DNA from: a bacterium UBP14_UBA6098
GTDB lineage: Bacteria > UBP14 > UBA6098
Assembly: GCA_002428525.1 (NCBI GenBank)
Contig: DIWU01000018.1
Coordinates: forward strand, 38,587 to 61,109
Length of the DNA stretch: 22,523 bases
Direction: 5' to 3'
This document shows positions 7,391 through 14,330 of the stretch, piece by piece. A program made the translations under genes and the position numbers. Numbering within the stretch: position 1 is the first letter of the stretch; the number at the start of each line of letters is the position of its first letter. The notes under the pieces were generated by a model. It was not told the DNA's origin. It ran no database searches and saw nothing but the letters and a program-made list of their open reading frames with translations.

Positions 7391-8468
7391 ATTCTTGGCC
7401 GATATCCCCGGCCAGTCGGCGATGAAGGAGATGCTCTTCCGCGCGATCGAGAACGGCCGACTTCCCTCGACGATGCTCTTTCGTGGGGGCGAATGCCTCG
7501 GCAAGTTCGCCGCGGCGCTCGAGCTGGTTCGCTGGATGAAATGCCCCGATCCGGTCAATTGCGCGGGAACATGCCATTCATGCAGGCTGATCGCCAACCT
7601 CGACCATCCGGATATCGAGGTGGTCGTCCCGCTGACCACGGAGGTCGAGGACAAGCCCAACAAGATCGCCGAGGTTATGTCCTCGGTCGCGAAGAACCCC
7701 TTCGCGCCGTTTCGTTTGGACAAGAATATGCGTATCGGGATCGACGCGATCCGCGAGCTTAACCAAAAGATAGCGCTTTCCGCGGCCACCGAGGGCGGCA
7801 GATGGGCGATAGTCCGCGACGCCGACCTCATGACGCTCGACGCCGCTAATGCCTTTCTGAAAACCCTCGAGGAGCCGCCGGAGAACTCGTTCATAATCCT
7901 CACAAGCTCGCGCCCGGACTATCTGCTTCCAACAATTCTCAGCCGATCGCAGGCTATTCAGTTTCTCAGGCTTTCCAGAGCGCGGATCGCCGAGTTCGCC
8001 CGATTAAAGGGCGCGTCCGAGCAAGAGGCCGAGACCCTCGCCCGCCGCGCCGACGGCAACCTCGCGCCTATCCTAAACGCCGAAGACGAGCAATACCTCA
8101 AGGCAAAGGCCCTCGCCGAGGATTTCTGGGCGGCGCTGTTCGATAGATCTGAATCGGCAGTGTTCGATCTGGTGCCGCTGATCGCCAAAAACGCCCCGAC
8201 AACCAAGGCCGTTTTCGAGGCGACAATATCGTTTCTGCGCGATACGCTTCTTTTCCAAACGGGCAATCCTTCGCTGATAATCAATATCGACAAAAAGGAA
8301 CGAATAGCCGGTATCGCGGCGAAATCCAACTTTCCAAAACGTATTGCGAGAACGATCAACCTCTTCGACGAAAGCGTCAAGGATTTGCGGTTCTTCCCTC
8401 AATACGACCTTTTCGTTATTGCGACCGCGATCTCGGCGATGAAGATAATTCGCGGTGAAACTATTTAG
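7368..8468 (+). CDS. holB: DNA polymerase III delta-prime subunit
   Basis: This 366-residue AAA+ protein is the stator of the clamp loader, which opens the beta ring and places it on DNA. The P-loop is degenerate, GGECLGKF (40-47) with Phe where Ser or Thr is required, so it should not bind ATP productively, as is usual for delta-prime. Four cysteines (59, 65, 69, 72) form the zinc module. The sensor region reads TILSRSQ (about 189-195), with Ser in place of the usual Cys of SRC. The FLKTLEEPPE signature is at about 163-172, shared with DnaX. The start is TTG with AGGAGGTG seven bases before it, inside the upstream gene, so translation is probably coupled. The partner gene dnaX is at 12178-13794 and dnaN at 14331-15458. 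Confidence 0.93.
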   Translation: MSGSFPHRFLADIPGQSAMKEMLFRAIENGRLPSTMLFRGGECLGKFAAALELVRWMKCPDPVNCAGTCHSCRLIANLDHPDIEVVVPLTTEVEDKPNKIAEVMSSVAKNPFAPFRLDKNMRIGIDAIRELNQKIALSAATEGGRWAIVRDADLMTLDAANAFLKTLEEPPENSFIILTSSRPDYLLPTILSRSQAIQFLRLSRARIAEFARLKGASEQEAETLARRADGNLAPILNAEDEQYLKAKALAEDFWAALFDRSESAVFDLVPLIAKNAPTTKAVFEATISFLRDTLLFQTGNPSLIINIDKKERIAGIAAKSNFPKRIARTINLFDESVKDLRFFPQYDLFVIATAISAMKIIRGETI

Positions 8469-8479
8469 GAGGTAATCTC

Positions 8480-9661
8480 ATGAAGTTTTATATGAATATC
8501 ATTTTTTTCTCGTTGCTCGCGAACGCTTTTTCCATTCTCGCCGCGCCTCCGGCGGAGCTTGCGAGTTTCGCGGAGGTATATTCCTTCCAATATGAAAGGC
8601 ATGTCGTCGATTTCGCGATGGACGCCTCCGGGCGGCTCTATGTCCTTACCGAAACGGAGGATAGCCTTCGTGTGGAGGTCCTCGACAATGCGGGCGAAAA
8701 GGTCGCCGATTTCAATGTTTACAAGGGTCAAACACCGGCCCCCGAAGTAATCCGGATCGAGGTTTCGGAGGATGGCTCGACTGTTCTCGTCCTTGGGGTC
8801 GATATCGAGATCGATGTTCCGATCAACTGGGTTCTAAACTCGAAGGGCGAGGATATCCTCCCTCAAGACAATGTCTTGAAATATGCCGAGTGGCTTCAGG
8901 TTTCCTCCTCGGGGAAATACTTTACATGTCAAGGCTATAATGGCTTCTCGGGTATCCCGACAGTTTTTCAACAGGATTGGTCTGAATTCTCCCACCCGTT
9001 TAAAGGGATTTCTCATGGCTTCTTCGCCGGTATAGCTAACGGTGAAGATAGGTTCCTCTTTACCGAGAAAAAAAGCTCCAATCCCTACCTGTCATTGGCG
9101 AGATTACCCTCTCTCGAAATCTCCTTCACAACCAAACTCGAGCTGAAAGACTTTTTCCTAATACCTCATCGCGGTGGCATCGCGGTTTCAGATAGCCTGT
9201 TCGTTCTCATCAGGCGCCTTCCAAACGGCGGCGACCTTCTCGGCTTCAATTCGAACACCGGCGCAATTCGGTGGGTATCGGATTGCCCCCTTAAAACAGT
9301 CGATATAGAATTCTCGGATTGCGGCGGTTTCATCGCCGTTTTGGGTGGCTCGGAGGTTATGGTTCTCGATTCCTTAGGCAGAAACCTCGCATTCAACTCG
9401 CTCGGCAAGCCAGACAGTGTCCTCTTCGGCCCGGGCTTTCCCGAGGTCTGTTTCTTCGGAGATCTGCGGCTGATTATCGCCAAATTCTACCATCCCTCTC
9501 TGCCCAACTCCCCGCACTCCGTCTTCGTCTCCTTCGATGACGAATGGAAAACACCCGGCGCAACCTCCGGTAATGCCAATTATGAGGGGTTCTCGCTGAA
9601 ATCGGGCAGTTTCGTCGCGTTTCAGGACGGTGGCGGGATCGGTCTTTTGAAACACGACTAA
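8480..9661 (+). CDS. Exported protein of unknown function, beta-propeller-like
   Basis: I do not recognise this 393-residue protein. It has a signal peptide (about 1-22, ending AFSILAA) and then a long series of short beta-strand-like segments with Asp and Gly turns, such as MDASGRLYVL, SEDGSTVLVLG, NSNTGAIRWVSD and FSDCGGFIAVLGG. This pattern resembles WD40/PQQ-type propeller repeats, but no canonical motif is intact. The strong AGGAGGT six bases before ATG 8480 fixes the start. It lies between holB and a membrane protein in the same run, with gaps of 11 bases and 1 base. The location is inferred as periplasmic or outer surface. No catalytic motif is visible. The protein at 19286-20086 has a similar general look but I see no direct match. 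Confidence 0.75.
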   Translation: MKFYMNIIFFSLLANAFSILAAPPAELASFAEVYSFQYERHVVDFAMDASGRLYVLTETEDSLRVEVLDNAGEKVADFNVYKGQTPAPEVIRIEVSEDGSTVLVLGVDIEIDVPINWVLNSKGEDILPQDNVLKYAEWLQVSSSGKYFTCQGYNGFSGIPTVFQQDWSEFSHPFKGISHGFFAGIANGEDRFLFTEKKSSNPYLSLARLPSLEISFTTKLELKDFFLIPHRGGIAVSDSLFVLIRRLPNGGDLLGFNSNTGAIRWVSDCPLKTVDIEFSDCGGFIAVLGGSEVMVLDSLGRNLAFNSLGKPDSVLFGPGFPEVCFFGDLRLIIAKFYHPSLPNSPHSVFVSFDDEWKTPGATSGNANYEGFSLKSGSFVAFQDGGGIGLLKHD

Positions 9662-9662
9662 G

Positions 9663-11825
9663 GTGCCGGCATTACTCGAAAAGGTTAAACCACCGGCGGC
9701 CTTCTGGGCAGGGGCGGTCGCGATTCTCTCTCAAACGCTTCTTTTTCGCGAGCTGTCCAATATCCTCCGCTCGAACGAGCTGATCTTAGGGCTTATCCTC
9801 TCCGCATGGATGATCTTCGCCGGTGTCGGAGCGCTACTTCGCCCCCCGCGGCTGAGGCCCTCGACCGCGCTTTTCGCGCTTCTATTCTTCAGCGCTGTCT
9901 CGATGGGCTGGCTGGCCTTGCTCGCGGTTTCACTCTTTCCGGGTGTCGGGCAGGTTTGGCCGTTCTCGAGGGTTATACTACTCGTCGCCCTAGCGGTGGC
10001 GCCGCAATCCTTTTTAGTTGGGGCGGTCTTCTCCTGCCTTTCGGGGATGAGGCGCCCCGGACCGGATTCCACTCATACATATATCTTCGAGGGCTTAGGT
10101 TCCTTCGCCGGAGGGATCGTCAGCCTCGCGATCTCGGCGAGCCTTCGGCCGGATATCGCCCTGCCGGTATTCTCGGCCCTCGCTGTCGTCTCGCTGGACA
10201 GGCGCGAGATCGAGCTCCCCTCGAAGTCGCTCATTATGCTCGCCGCGGCGGGTATGATCGCAATTTCCCCCTCTTTAGTCCTGCTCGATTCCATTGCCTA
10301 TGCCAAGACGAGGGGCGCTGACTCGATCGAGCGCTATGAATCCCGGCTCGGCGCTATCGAGGTTTCCCAAAGGGAAAGCGAAACGGAGGTCTTCCGCGGG
10401 GGGATATATCTCGGCAATGCCGGCGATTCGCTCTCGATTCAGGATATTCTCCACCCGCTGATGGTGACCTGCAAGCCCGCCCCGAAGGTTGCAGTCCTCG
10501 GGGGGATACTTCAGGGCTCCGCCCGAATCGTCGGGCAATACGACCCGGAAAGCACCTTTGTCCTGATCGACGACGAAAGATTCCTTCAAATCGCTTGCGC
10601 AAGCTTCAGGAATTTCCGTATGCTCGACCACGACCGCATTCGCGTTGTTTTCGGCGAGCCGCGCCGCGCCCTTCGAAAACTGCCAGACCAGCTCGATCTG
10701 ATTTTCATCTATTCCAGCCTGCCCTCCTCGGTGACCGAGGGCAAGATATCGACCGAACGCGCCTTCTCGGAGCTTTCCGGCAAGCTCTCCTCGAATGGAA
10801 GAATCGCGGTTGGAGTTCCGGTTAGCCCGAATTATCTAAATCCGGAGGAATCGGCCTTTCTAAGCGGCCTCCTCGGCGCGGCGCGCGGCACCTTCCCCGA
10901 CGCGCAGATTTATATCGTCGAAAACCACGCTCTACTCGTCGCCCCCGACGGCGGCGAATTCGGCAGACGGCTTTCCTCCGGCGATTTCGCCGAGCCGCGC
11001 TCGAATCAGATCAATAGCGCGATGATCTCCATGTCCGTCGAGCCATTCAGGCAGAGCGAGCTTATGCGCCGACTTTCGGAAAACCCCTCGCCGCCGAACA
11101 GCGACAGCCGCCCGATAGCATATCTTATCGGCCTCAGGTTGTGGGAGCGGCTTGCCGGCGGCTTCATCGTGGGAACCCTGTCCAAGATCGGCTTTTCGGC
11201 GGTTGTAATAATTGTCGCAGTAATACTCGCCCTCGCACTCGTCGCAAAGCTTCTCTTCCGAGCCGAACAGGCCTTCACCTCGGCCTCGGTGGCCGCGCTC
11301 GGGTTCTTCGGCATGGGCCTCGGGATTCTCATCCTATACGCCTTTCAGGTCGCGGTCGGCAGGCTCTACACCGCGATGGGTCTTCTATCCTCGATGTTCA
11401 TCCTCGGAAGCGTCCTCGGCGCAAGGCTCTTCTCGAAGCCGTCGATGAAGGCCGGGGTATGGCGTTTTATCGCCCTGCCAATCCCGCCCGCGATATTCAT
11501 CCTGCTAAAGGTCGGCGGTTCCGCGCCCTCGACCGCCCTCGCGATAGTTATCTTCGGCACTGCGATGTCGGCTGTCGGGTTTTTATGCGGCTCTTTCTAT
11601 TCGTTGTCGTTGAGGCTCGCCTTCTTTTCCGGTTTCTGGGGCAAATCCGCACCCGCAAAGGCCTATAGCTTCGACCTCTTAGGCGCTTCGGCGGCCTCCT
11701 CGATCGTCGGGGTGGTTTTCATTCCGATCTTCGGCCTTGAAAGAACACTTTTAATTCTGATATTTTTTATTATATTAGCGTTGATAAGCGTTTCCAAGAA
11801 AATGAACTTCCAAAGGGAGACATAG
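9663..11825 (+). CDS. Polytopic membrane protein with spermidine-synthase-like domain
   Basis: This 720-residue protein has an N-terminal membrane block (about 12-210, six or seven segments). A soluble Rossmann-like domain (about 222-460) follows, and then a second membrane block (about 497-710, about seven segments). The middle domain resembles spermine/spermidine synthases fused to transporter-like segments. It keeps a nucleotide-binding-like loop AVLGGILQGSA (277-287) and the acidic DDE at 303-305. The canonical GGGxG is not kept. The GDAR-type motif reads GEPRRAL (331-337). The catalytic Asp region reads FIYSSLPSS (348-356) with no Asp. I infer that it does not make polyamines and may bind a ligand or act in transport. 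The start is GTG 9663, one base after the previous stop, without a clear ribosome binding site. The C-terminal end is AT-rich and runs into the leader of ybaB. Confidence 0.8.
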   Translation: MPALLEKVKPPAAFWAGAVAILSQTLLFRELSNILRSNELILGLILSAWMIFAGVGALLRPPRLRPSTALFALLFFSAVSMGWLALLAVSLFPGVGQVWPFSRVILLVALAVAPQSFLVGAVFSCLSGMRRPGPDSTHTYIFEGLGSFAGGIVSLAISASLRPDIALPVFSALAVVSLDRREIELPSKSLIMLAAAGMIAISPSLVLLDSIAYAKTRGADSIERYESRLGAIEVSQRESETEVFRGGIYLGNAGDSLSIQDILHPLMVTCKPAPKVAVLGGILQGSARIVGQYDPESTFVLIDDERFLQIACASFRNFRMLDHDRIRVVFGEPRRALRKLPDQLDLIFIYSSLPSSVTEGKISTERAFSELSGKLSSNGRIAVGVPVSPNYLNPEESAFLSGLLGAARGTFPDAQIYIVENHALLVAPDGGEFGRRLSSGDFAEPRSNQINSAMISMSVEPFRQSELMRRLSENPSPPNSDSRPIAYLIGLRLWERLAGGFIVGTLSKIGFSAVVIIVAVILALALVAKLLFRAEQAFTSASVAALGFFGMGLGILILYAFQVAVGRLYTAMGLLSSMFILGSVLGARLFSKPSMKAGVWRFIALPIPPAIFILLKVGGSAPSTALAIVIFGTAMSAVGFLCGSFYSLSLRLAFFSGFWGKSAPAKAYSFDLLGASAASSIVGVVFIPIFGLERTLLILIFFIILALISVSKKMNFQRET

Positions 11826-11863
11826 CTCCGGCGAAATCTTTCCGCGGACGCAAAGGAGGAAAT

Positions 11864-12175
11864 ATGGCCAATATGAATAAGGTGCTCAAGCAAGTCCAGA
11901 AGATGCAAGAGGAGATGGAGCGCGTCCAAGAAGAACTCGCCACGCGCGAGGTGACACATTCCTCCGGCGGAGGTATGGTCACCGCGACTGTCAATGGAAA
12001 GCAGGAGCTCGTCGATATCGACATCTCCCCCGAGGCGGTGGACGAGAAAGATATCGAGATGCTCGAGGATCTAATTATCTCCGCGGTCAACGGCGCGCTT
12101 GCGGAGTCTTTGAAAGTGGCGCAGGAGGCGATGTCCAAGGTGGCCGGAATGGGCGGCATTCCGGGGCTTATGTAG
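11864..12175 (+). CDS. ybaB: YbaB/EbfC family nucleoid-associated protein
   Basis: This 103-residue small DNA-binding protein has the family layout. An N-terminal helix (NKVLKQVQKMQEEMERVQEE) is followed by a beta sheet with GGGMVTATVNGKQEL (about 36-50) and a C-terminal helix with AVNGALAES, then MSKVAGM. The family forms dimers that bind DNA and affects nucleoid structure and expression. AAGGAGG lies 6 bases before ATG. In many bacteria ybaB sits directly downstream of dnaX with recR. Here it is the last gene of the plus-strand run and faces dnaX tail to tail, leaving 2 bases between stop codons. No recR is present. There is no room for a separate terminator, so the transcripts must end inside the opposing gene or overlap. 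Confidence 0.93.
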   Translation: MANMNKVLKQVQKMQEEMERVQEELATREVTHSSGGGMVTATVNGKQELVDIDISPEAVDEKDIEMLEDLIISAVNGALAESLKVAQEAMSKVAGMGGIPGLM

Positions 12176-12177
12176 CA

Positions 12178-13794
12178 CTAATTCTCGAGCTTCGCATCGA
12201 AATTAAATAAGACTCGCGCAACCTCGTCGGGAATTCGGCTCGGGGGGGGCTTTTGCGGCTCCTCCTCGCGAATATCCCCATCCTCTACAACGAGTTTAAC
12301 CCGCGTGCCGGCGCCGTAAACCGCCTCGGCGGCCTCGTGCAAGGCGTCGAAATTGTCCTTCCGATTCAATATCGTCTCGACCTGATATTTGAGCCCGAGG
12401 GGGAATTTTAAAATAATCCTCTCCTCGTCGAGTATTGATTGCGCCTTCTGTAGCATCTCGGCCTTGCCCTCCCCGCGCGATGCCGCAAAAAGCTCGATGA
12501 ACCGGTTAAAATTCGGGTCGAGGTTTTTAGGTGGCTCATCTTGTTCCACGGCAATAGGTTCGGGGGGTCTCGACGGGATTCCGGCGACAGGCTCGAATTG
12601 CCTCGGCGAGGCTTGAACCGGCTTGTTATCCCGATTCGGCTGAATCGGTTGAGCCTTCGCCCTCTGCGGCTCTCGGACAGCGGCCAGCGCTTCGCCGATA
12701 TCGACCGCGCGGTCGAGCGAAGCCATATAAATAAGCGCTTCCTCGAAAATGAAACGCGGCATCGAGGAGGATTTCAGCTTCCCCTGAAGCTCTGAGGCGA
12801 GCTTTGCCATGCGGAGAATATCCTCCGTCGCTATCTCCCGTGACAGCTTCGAGTATTCCTCGATCGCCCTCTCGGAAACACCCTCCCGCTTAAGACCGAT
12901 CGCGGCCGTGAGCGCGCCGTGGAAGTGCTCCGACAATCCCGCGGCGATCTGCGATATATCGATTCCGGTTTCGAGCAGGAGGTCTAATTCCTCGATCGTT
13001 CCGGCCGGGTCTCGGTCGGCTATCCTCTCGGAGATCTTCACGAAGGCATCCAAGGGCAAAATCCCGAGGATTCGCGCTACCTCGTCCGCGGAAAGCTCCC
13101 CCCTCGGGGAATAGGCGAGCACTTGATCGAGCAGGGAAAGCGAGTCGCGAAGCCCTCCGTCGGCGCGTTGTGCGACTATCGCGGCGGCGTCCTCGGACAA
13201 TTTCAAACCCTCGGCGTCGGCGATCTTCATAATTCGCCGCGCGATGACATCGGTGGGTATCCTTCTAAAATCGTATCGTTGGCATCGGCTGATAATGGTC
13301 GGGGGAATCTTTTGCGGCTCGGTCGTCGCGAAGATAAATACCACGCGGGGCGGCGGCTCCTCGAGAGTCTTCAACAGGGCGTTGAAGGCCTCCTTCGTGA
13401 GCATATGCACCTCGTCGATGATGAAAACCTTGAAGCGCCCTTGCGGGGCGTATTGCACACGCTCCCTGAGCGCTTGTATCTCTTGAACACCGCGGTTCGA
13501 AGCGCCGTCGATCTCCAAAACATCGCCGCTACGCGAGGAGGCGATCGCCACACAACTCTCGCAGACCCCGCAGGGCGTGGCCGTCGGCGCATCGAAGCTT
13601 TGACAATTGAGCGCCTTCGCCAAGATGCGCGCCATGGTTGTTTTGCCGGTTCCGCGCGGCCCGCAGAAGAGATACGAATGCGAAAGCCTATCCTTCTCGA
13701 TGGCCTTCTTAAGCGTGTCGGTTATATGCTCTTGCGCCGCGACCTCGTCGAAGTTCTGCGGACGGCATTTTCTCGCTAAGACAAGATATGACAT
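12178..13794 (-). CDS. dnaX: DNA polymerase III gamma/tau subunit
   Basis: This 538-residue AAA+ ATPase drives clamp loading. Walker A GPRGTGKT (45-52), zinc cysteines C64, C75, C78 and C81, Walker B DEVH (127-130) and sensor SRC (169-171) are all intact. A Pro-rich linker (about 375-425, with SRPPEPIAVEQ) leads to a C-terminal domain that would contact polymerase or helicase. The N terminus reads LARKCRPQ where most have LARKWRPQ. I see no evident slippery A run to make a short gamma form, but did not test this fully. AGGAGG lies 3 bases before ATG 13794. The promoter is at 13817-13845. The gene is divergent from dnaN across a repeat-rich gap and convergent with ybaB. Confidence 0.95.
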   Translation of the reverse strand: MSYLVLARKCRPQNFDEVAAQEHITDTLKKAIEKDRLSHSYLFCGPRGTGKTTMARILAKALNCQSFDAPTATPCGVCESCVAIASSRSGDVLEIDGASNRGVQEIQALRERVQYAPQGRFKVFIIDEVHMLTKEAFNALLKTLEEPPPRVVFIFATTEPQKIPPTIISRCQRYDFRRIPTDVIARRIMKIADAEGLKLSEDAAAIVAQRADGGLRDSLSLLDQVLAYSPRGELSADEVARILGILPLDAFVKISERIADRDPAGTIEELDLLLETGIDISQIAAGLSEHFHGALTAAIGLKREGVSERAIEEYSKLSREIATEDILRMAKLASELQGKLKSSSMPRFIFEEALIYMASLDRAVDIGEALAAVREPQRAKAQPIQPNRDNKPVQASPRQFEPVAGIPSRPPEPIAVEQDEPPKNLDPNFNRFIELFAASRGEGKAEMLQKAQSILDEERIILKFPLGLKYQVETILNRKDNFDALHEAAEAVYGAGTRVKLVVEDGDIREEEPQKPPPSRIPDEVARVLFNFDAKLEN

Positions 13795-13816
13795 AATCCT
13801 CCTATTTCAAGCTGAT

Positions 13817-13845
13817 AATATAACGAGCCGCGCGGCCTTTCGCAA
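13817..13845 (-). promoter_or_regulatory. dnaX promoter with palindromic spacer
   Basis: Read on the minus strand, TTGCGA (13845-13840), a 17-base spacer and TATATT (13822-13817) precede dnaX by about 22 bases. The spacer contains the perfect palindrome GCCGCGCGGC (13827-13836). The palindrome could be an operator or only part of a GC-rich spacer. Confidence 0.5.
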
Positions 13846-13856
13846 ATAGTAAGTTT

Positions 13857-13973
13857 GGGTTATAGGTTATGGGTTATCGGTGATAGGCAATACATAAAAG
13901 CGCTGAAGCGCTTTGGGAAGACGTTTCGGGGGCGCGAAGAGCGCCCCTAAAGTAAAACCCATAACCCATAACC
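13857..13973 (+). repeat. Modular repeat, module 2, with inverted arms
   Basis: The left arm of GGGTTATAGG words (13857-13887) leads to a TACATA linker. Hairpin one is AAAGCGC-TGAA-GCGCTTT (13897-13914). Hairpin two is GGGGCGC (13929-13935) with GCGCCCC (13941-13947) around a GAAGA loop. The right arm is AAAACCCATAACCCATAACC (13954-13973), roughly the reverse complement of the left arm. The whole could fold into a cruciform of about 115 bases. It is closest to module 4 (14088-14257), in the same orientation. Confidence 0.85.
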
Positions 13974-14007
13974 AGATTGCTTCGTCGCTACGCTCCTCGC
14001 AATGACG
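13974..14007 (-). repeat. Short dispersed palindromic repeat (GCAATGACG type)
   Basis: The sequence begins AGATTGCTTCGTCGC and ends CTCGCAATGACG, with ATTGC (13976-13980) facing GCAAT (13999-14003). Read on the minus strand it is of the CGTCATTGCGAGGAGCG... GAAGCAATCT kind. From memory, very similar sequences are scattered in genomes of unrelated bacterial phyla. It sits exactly between two arms of the modular repeat, which suggests insertion into or recombination with it. Confidence 0.65.
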
Positions 14008-14021
14008 GAGGGAGGCAAACG

Positions 14022-14081
14022 GGCGTTTTCATTACGCCATCGTGTAAAACCCATAACCCATAACCTATAACCTATAACCTT
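14022..14081 (-). repeat. Modular repeat, module 3, inverted
   Basis: Read on the minus strand, an arm of AGGTTATAGGTTATAGG words (14081-14046) is followed by a TACACGAT linker (14045-14038). A hairpin GGCGT/ACGCC (14038-14034 with 14026-14022) then closes a 7-base loop. The arm is almost identical to the plus-strand arm at 88-116. The hairpin sequence differs from the other modules, while the order arm, linker, hairpin is kept. Confidence 0.65.
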
Positions 14082-14087
14082 TATAAA

Positions 14088-14257
14088 TGGGTAAAAGGTA
14101 AAGGGTAAAGGGTAAAAGGCATTACATGAAAGCGCTGAAGCGCTTTGGGAAGGCGTTTCGGGGGCGCTCCCCGCGCCCCTAAAGTAAAACCCATAACCCA
14201 TAACCCAAAACCTAAAACCCAATACCTAAAACCCATAACCCAATCCCTAAAAACCTT
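14088..14257 (+). repeat. Modular repeat, module 4, with long right arm
   Basis: The left arm is built of GGGTAAA words (14088-14119) and not GGTTATA. The linker is TTACAT. Hairpin one (14129-14146) is identical to that of module 2. Hairpin two keeps the GGGGCGC/GCGCCCC stem (14161-14167, 14173-14179) but has the loop TCCCC in place of GAAGA. The right arm of ACCCATAA and CCTAAAA words is stretched to about 70 bases (14186-14257). Confidence 0.85.
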
Positions 14258-14300
14258 TTTATGCTTGATTTTCGGCGGATATATGTTAAATTTAATAAGA

Positions 14301-14329
14301 TATAATTTATTTCCAATAGAAGGAGGAAG
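14301..14329 (+). promoter_or_regulatory. Possible -10 box and strong ribosome binding site for dnaN
   Basis: TATAAT at 14301-14306 lies in an AT-rich stretch just past the repeats, but no good -35 is found 16-18 bases upstream, so the promoter is uncertain. AGGAGGAAGG (14321-14330) directly precedes ATG 14331 and decides the dnaN start. No clear DnaA box was seen anywhere in 13795-14330. Confidence 0.35.
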
Positions 14330-14330
14330 G

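Noticed and set aside
6785..7903. 372-residue open frame on the minus strand opposite the EnvC-like gene and holB
   Set aside because: It spans two well-supported plus-strand genes, and its low-complexity Ser/Arg-rich translation has no family resemblance.
13857..14257. Telomere-like arrays (GGGTTATAGG, CCCTAAAA) suggesting a chromosome end
   Set aside because: The words are irregular, short, occur in both orientations inside the window and surround hairpins between housekeeping genes.
14145..14330. Longer in-frame start for dnaN
   Set aside because: The extension translates the repeat arms and lacks homology to clamps; AGGAGGAAGG directly before 14331 fixes the start.
13795..14330. Replication origin between dnaX and dnaN
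   Set aside because: No DnaA boxes (TTATNCACA type) were found; the gap is explained by repeats and promoters.
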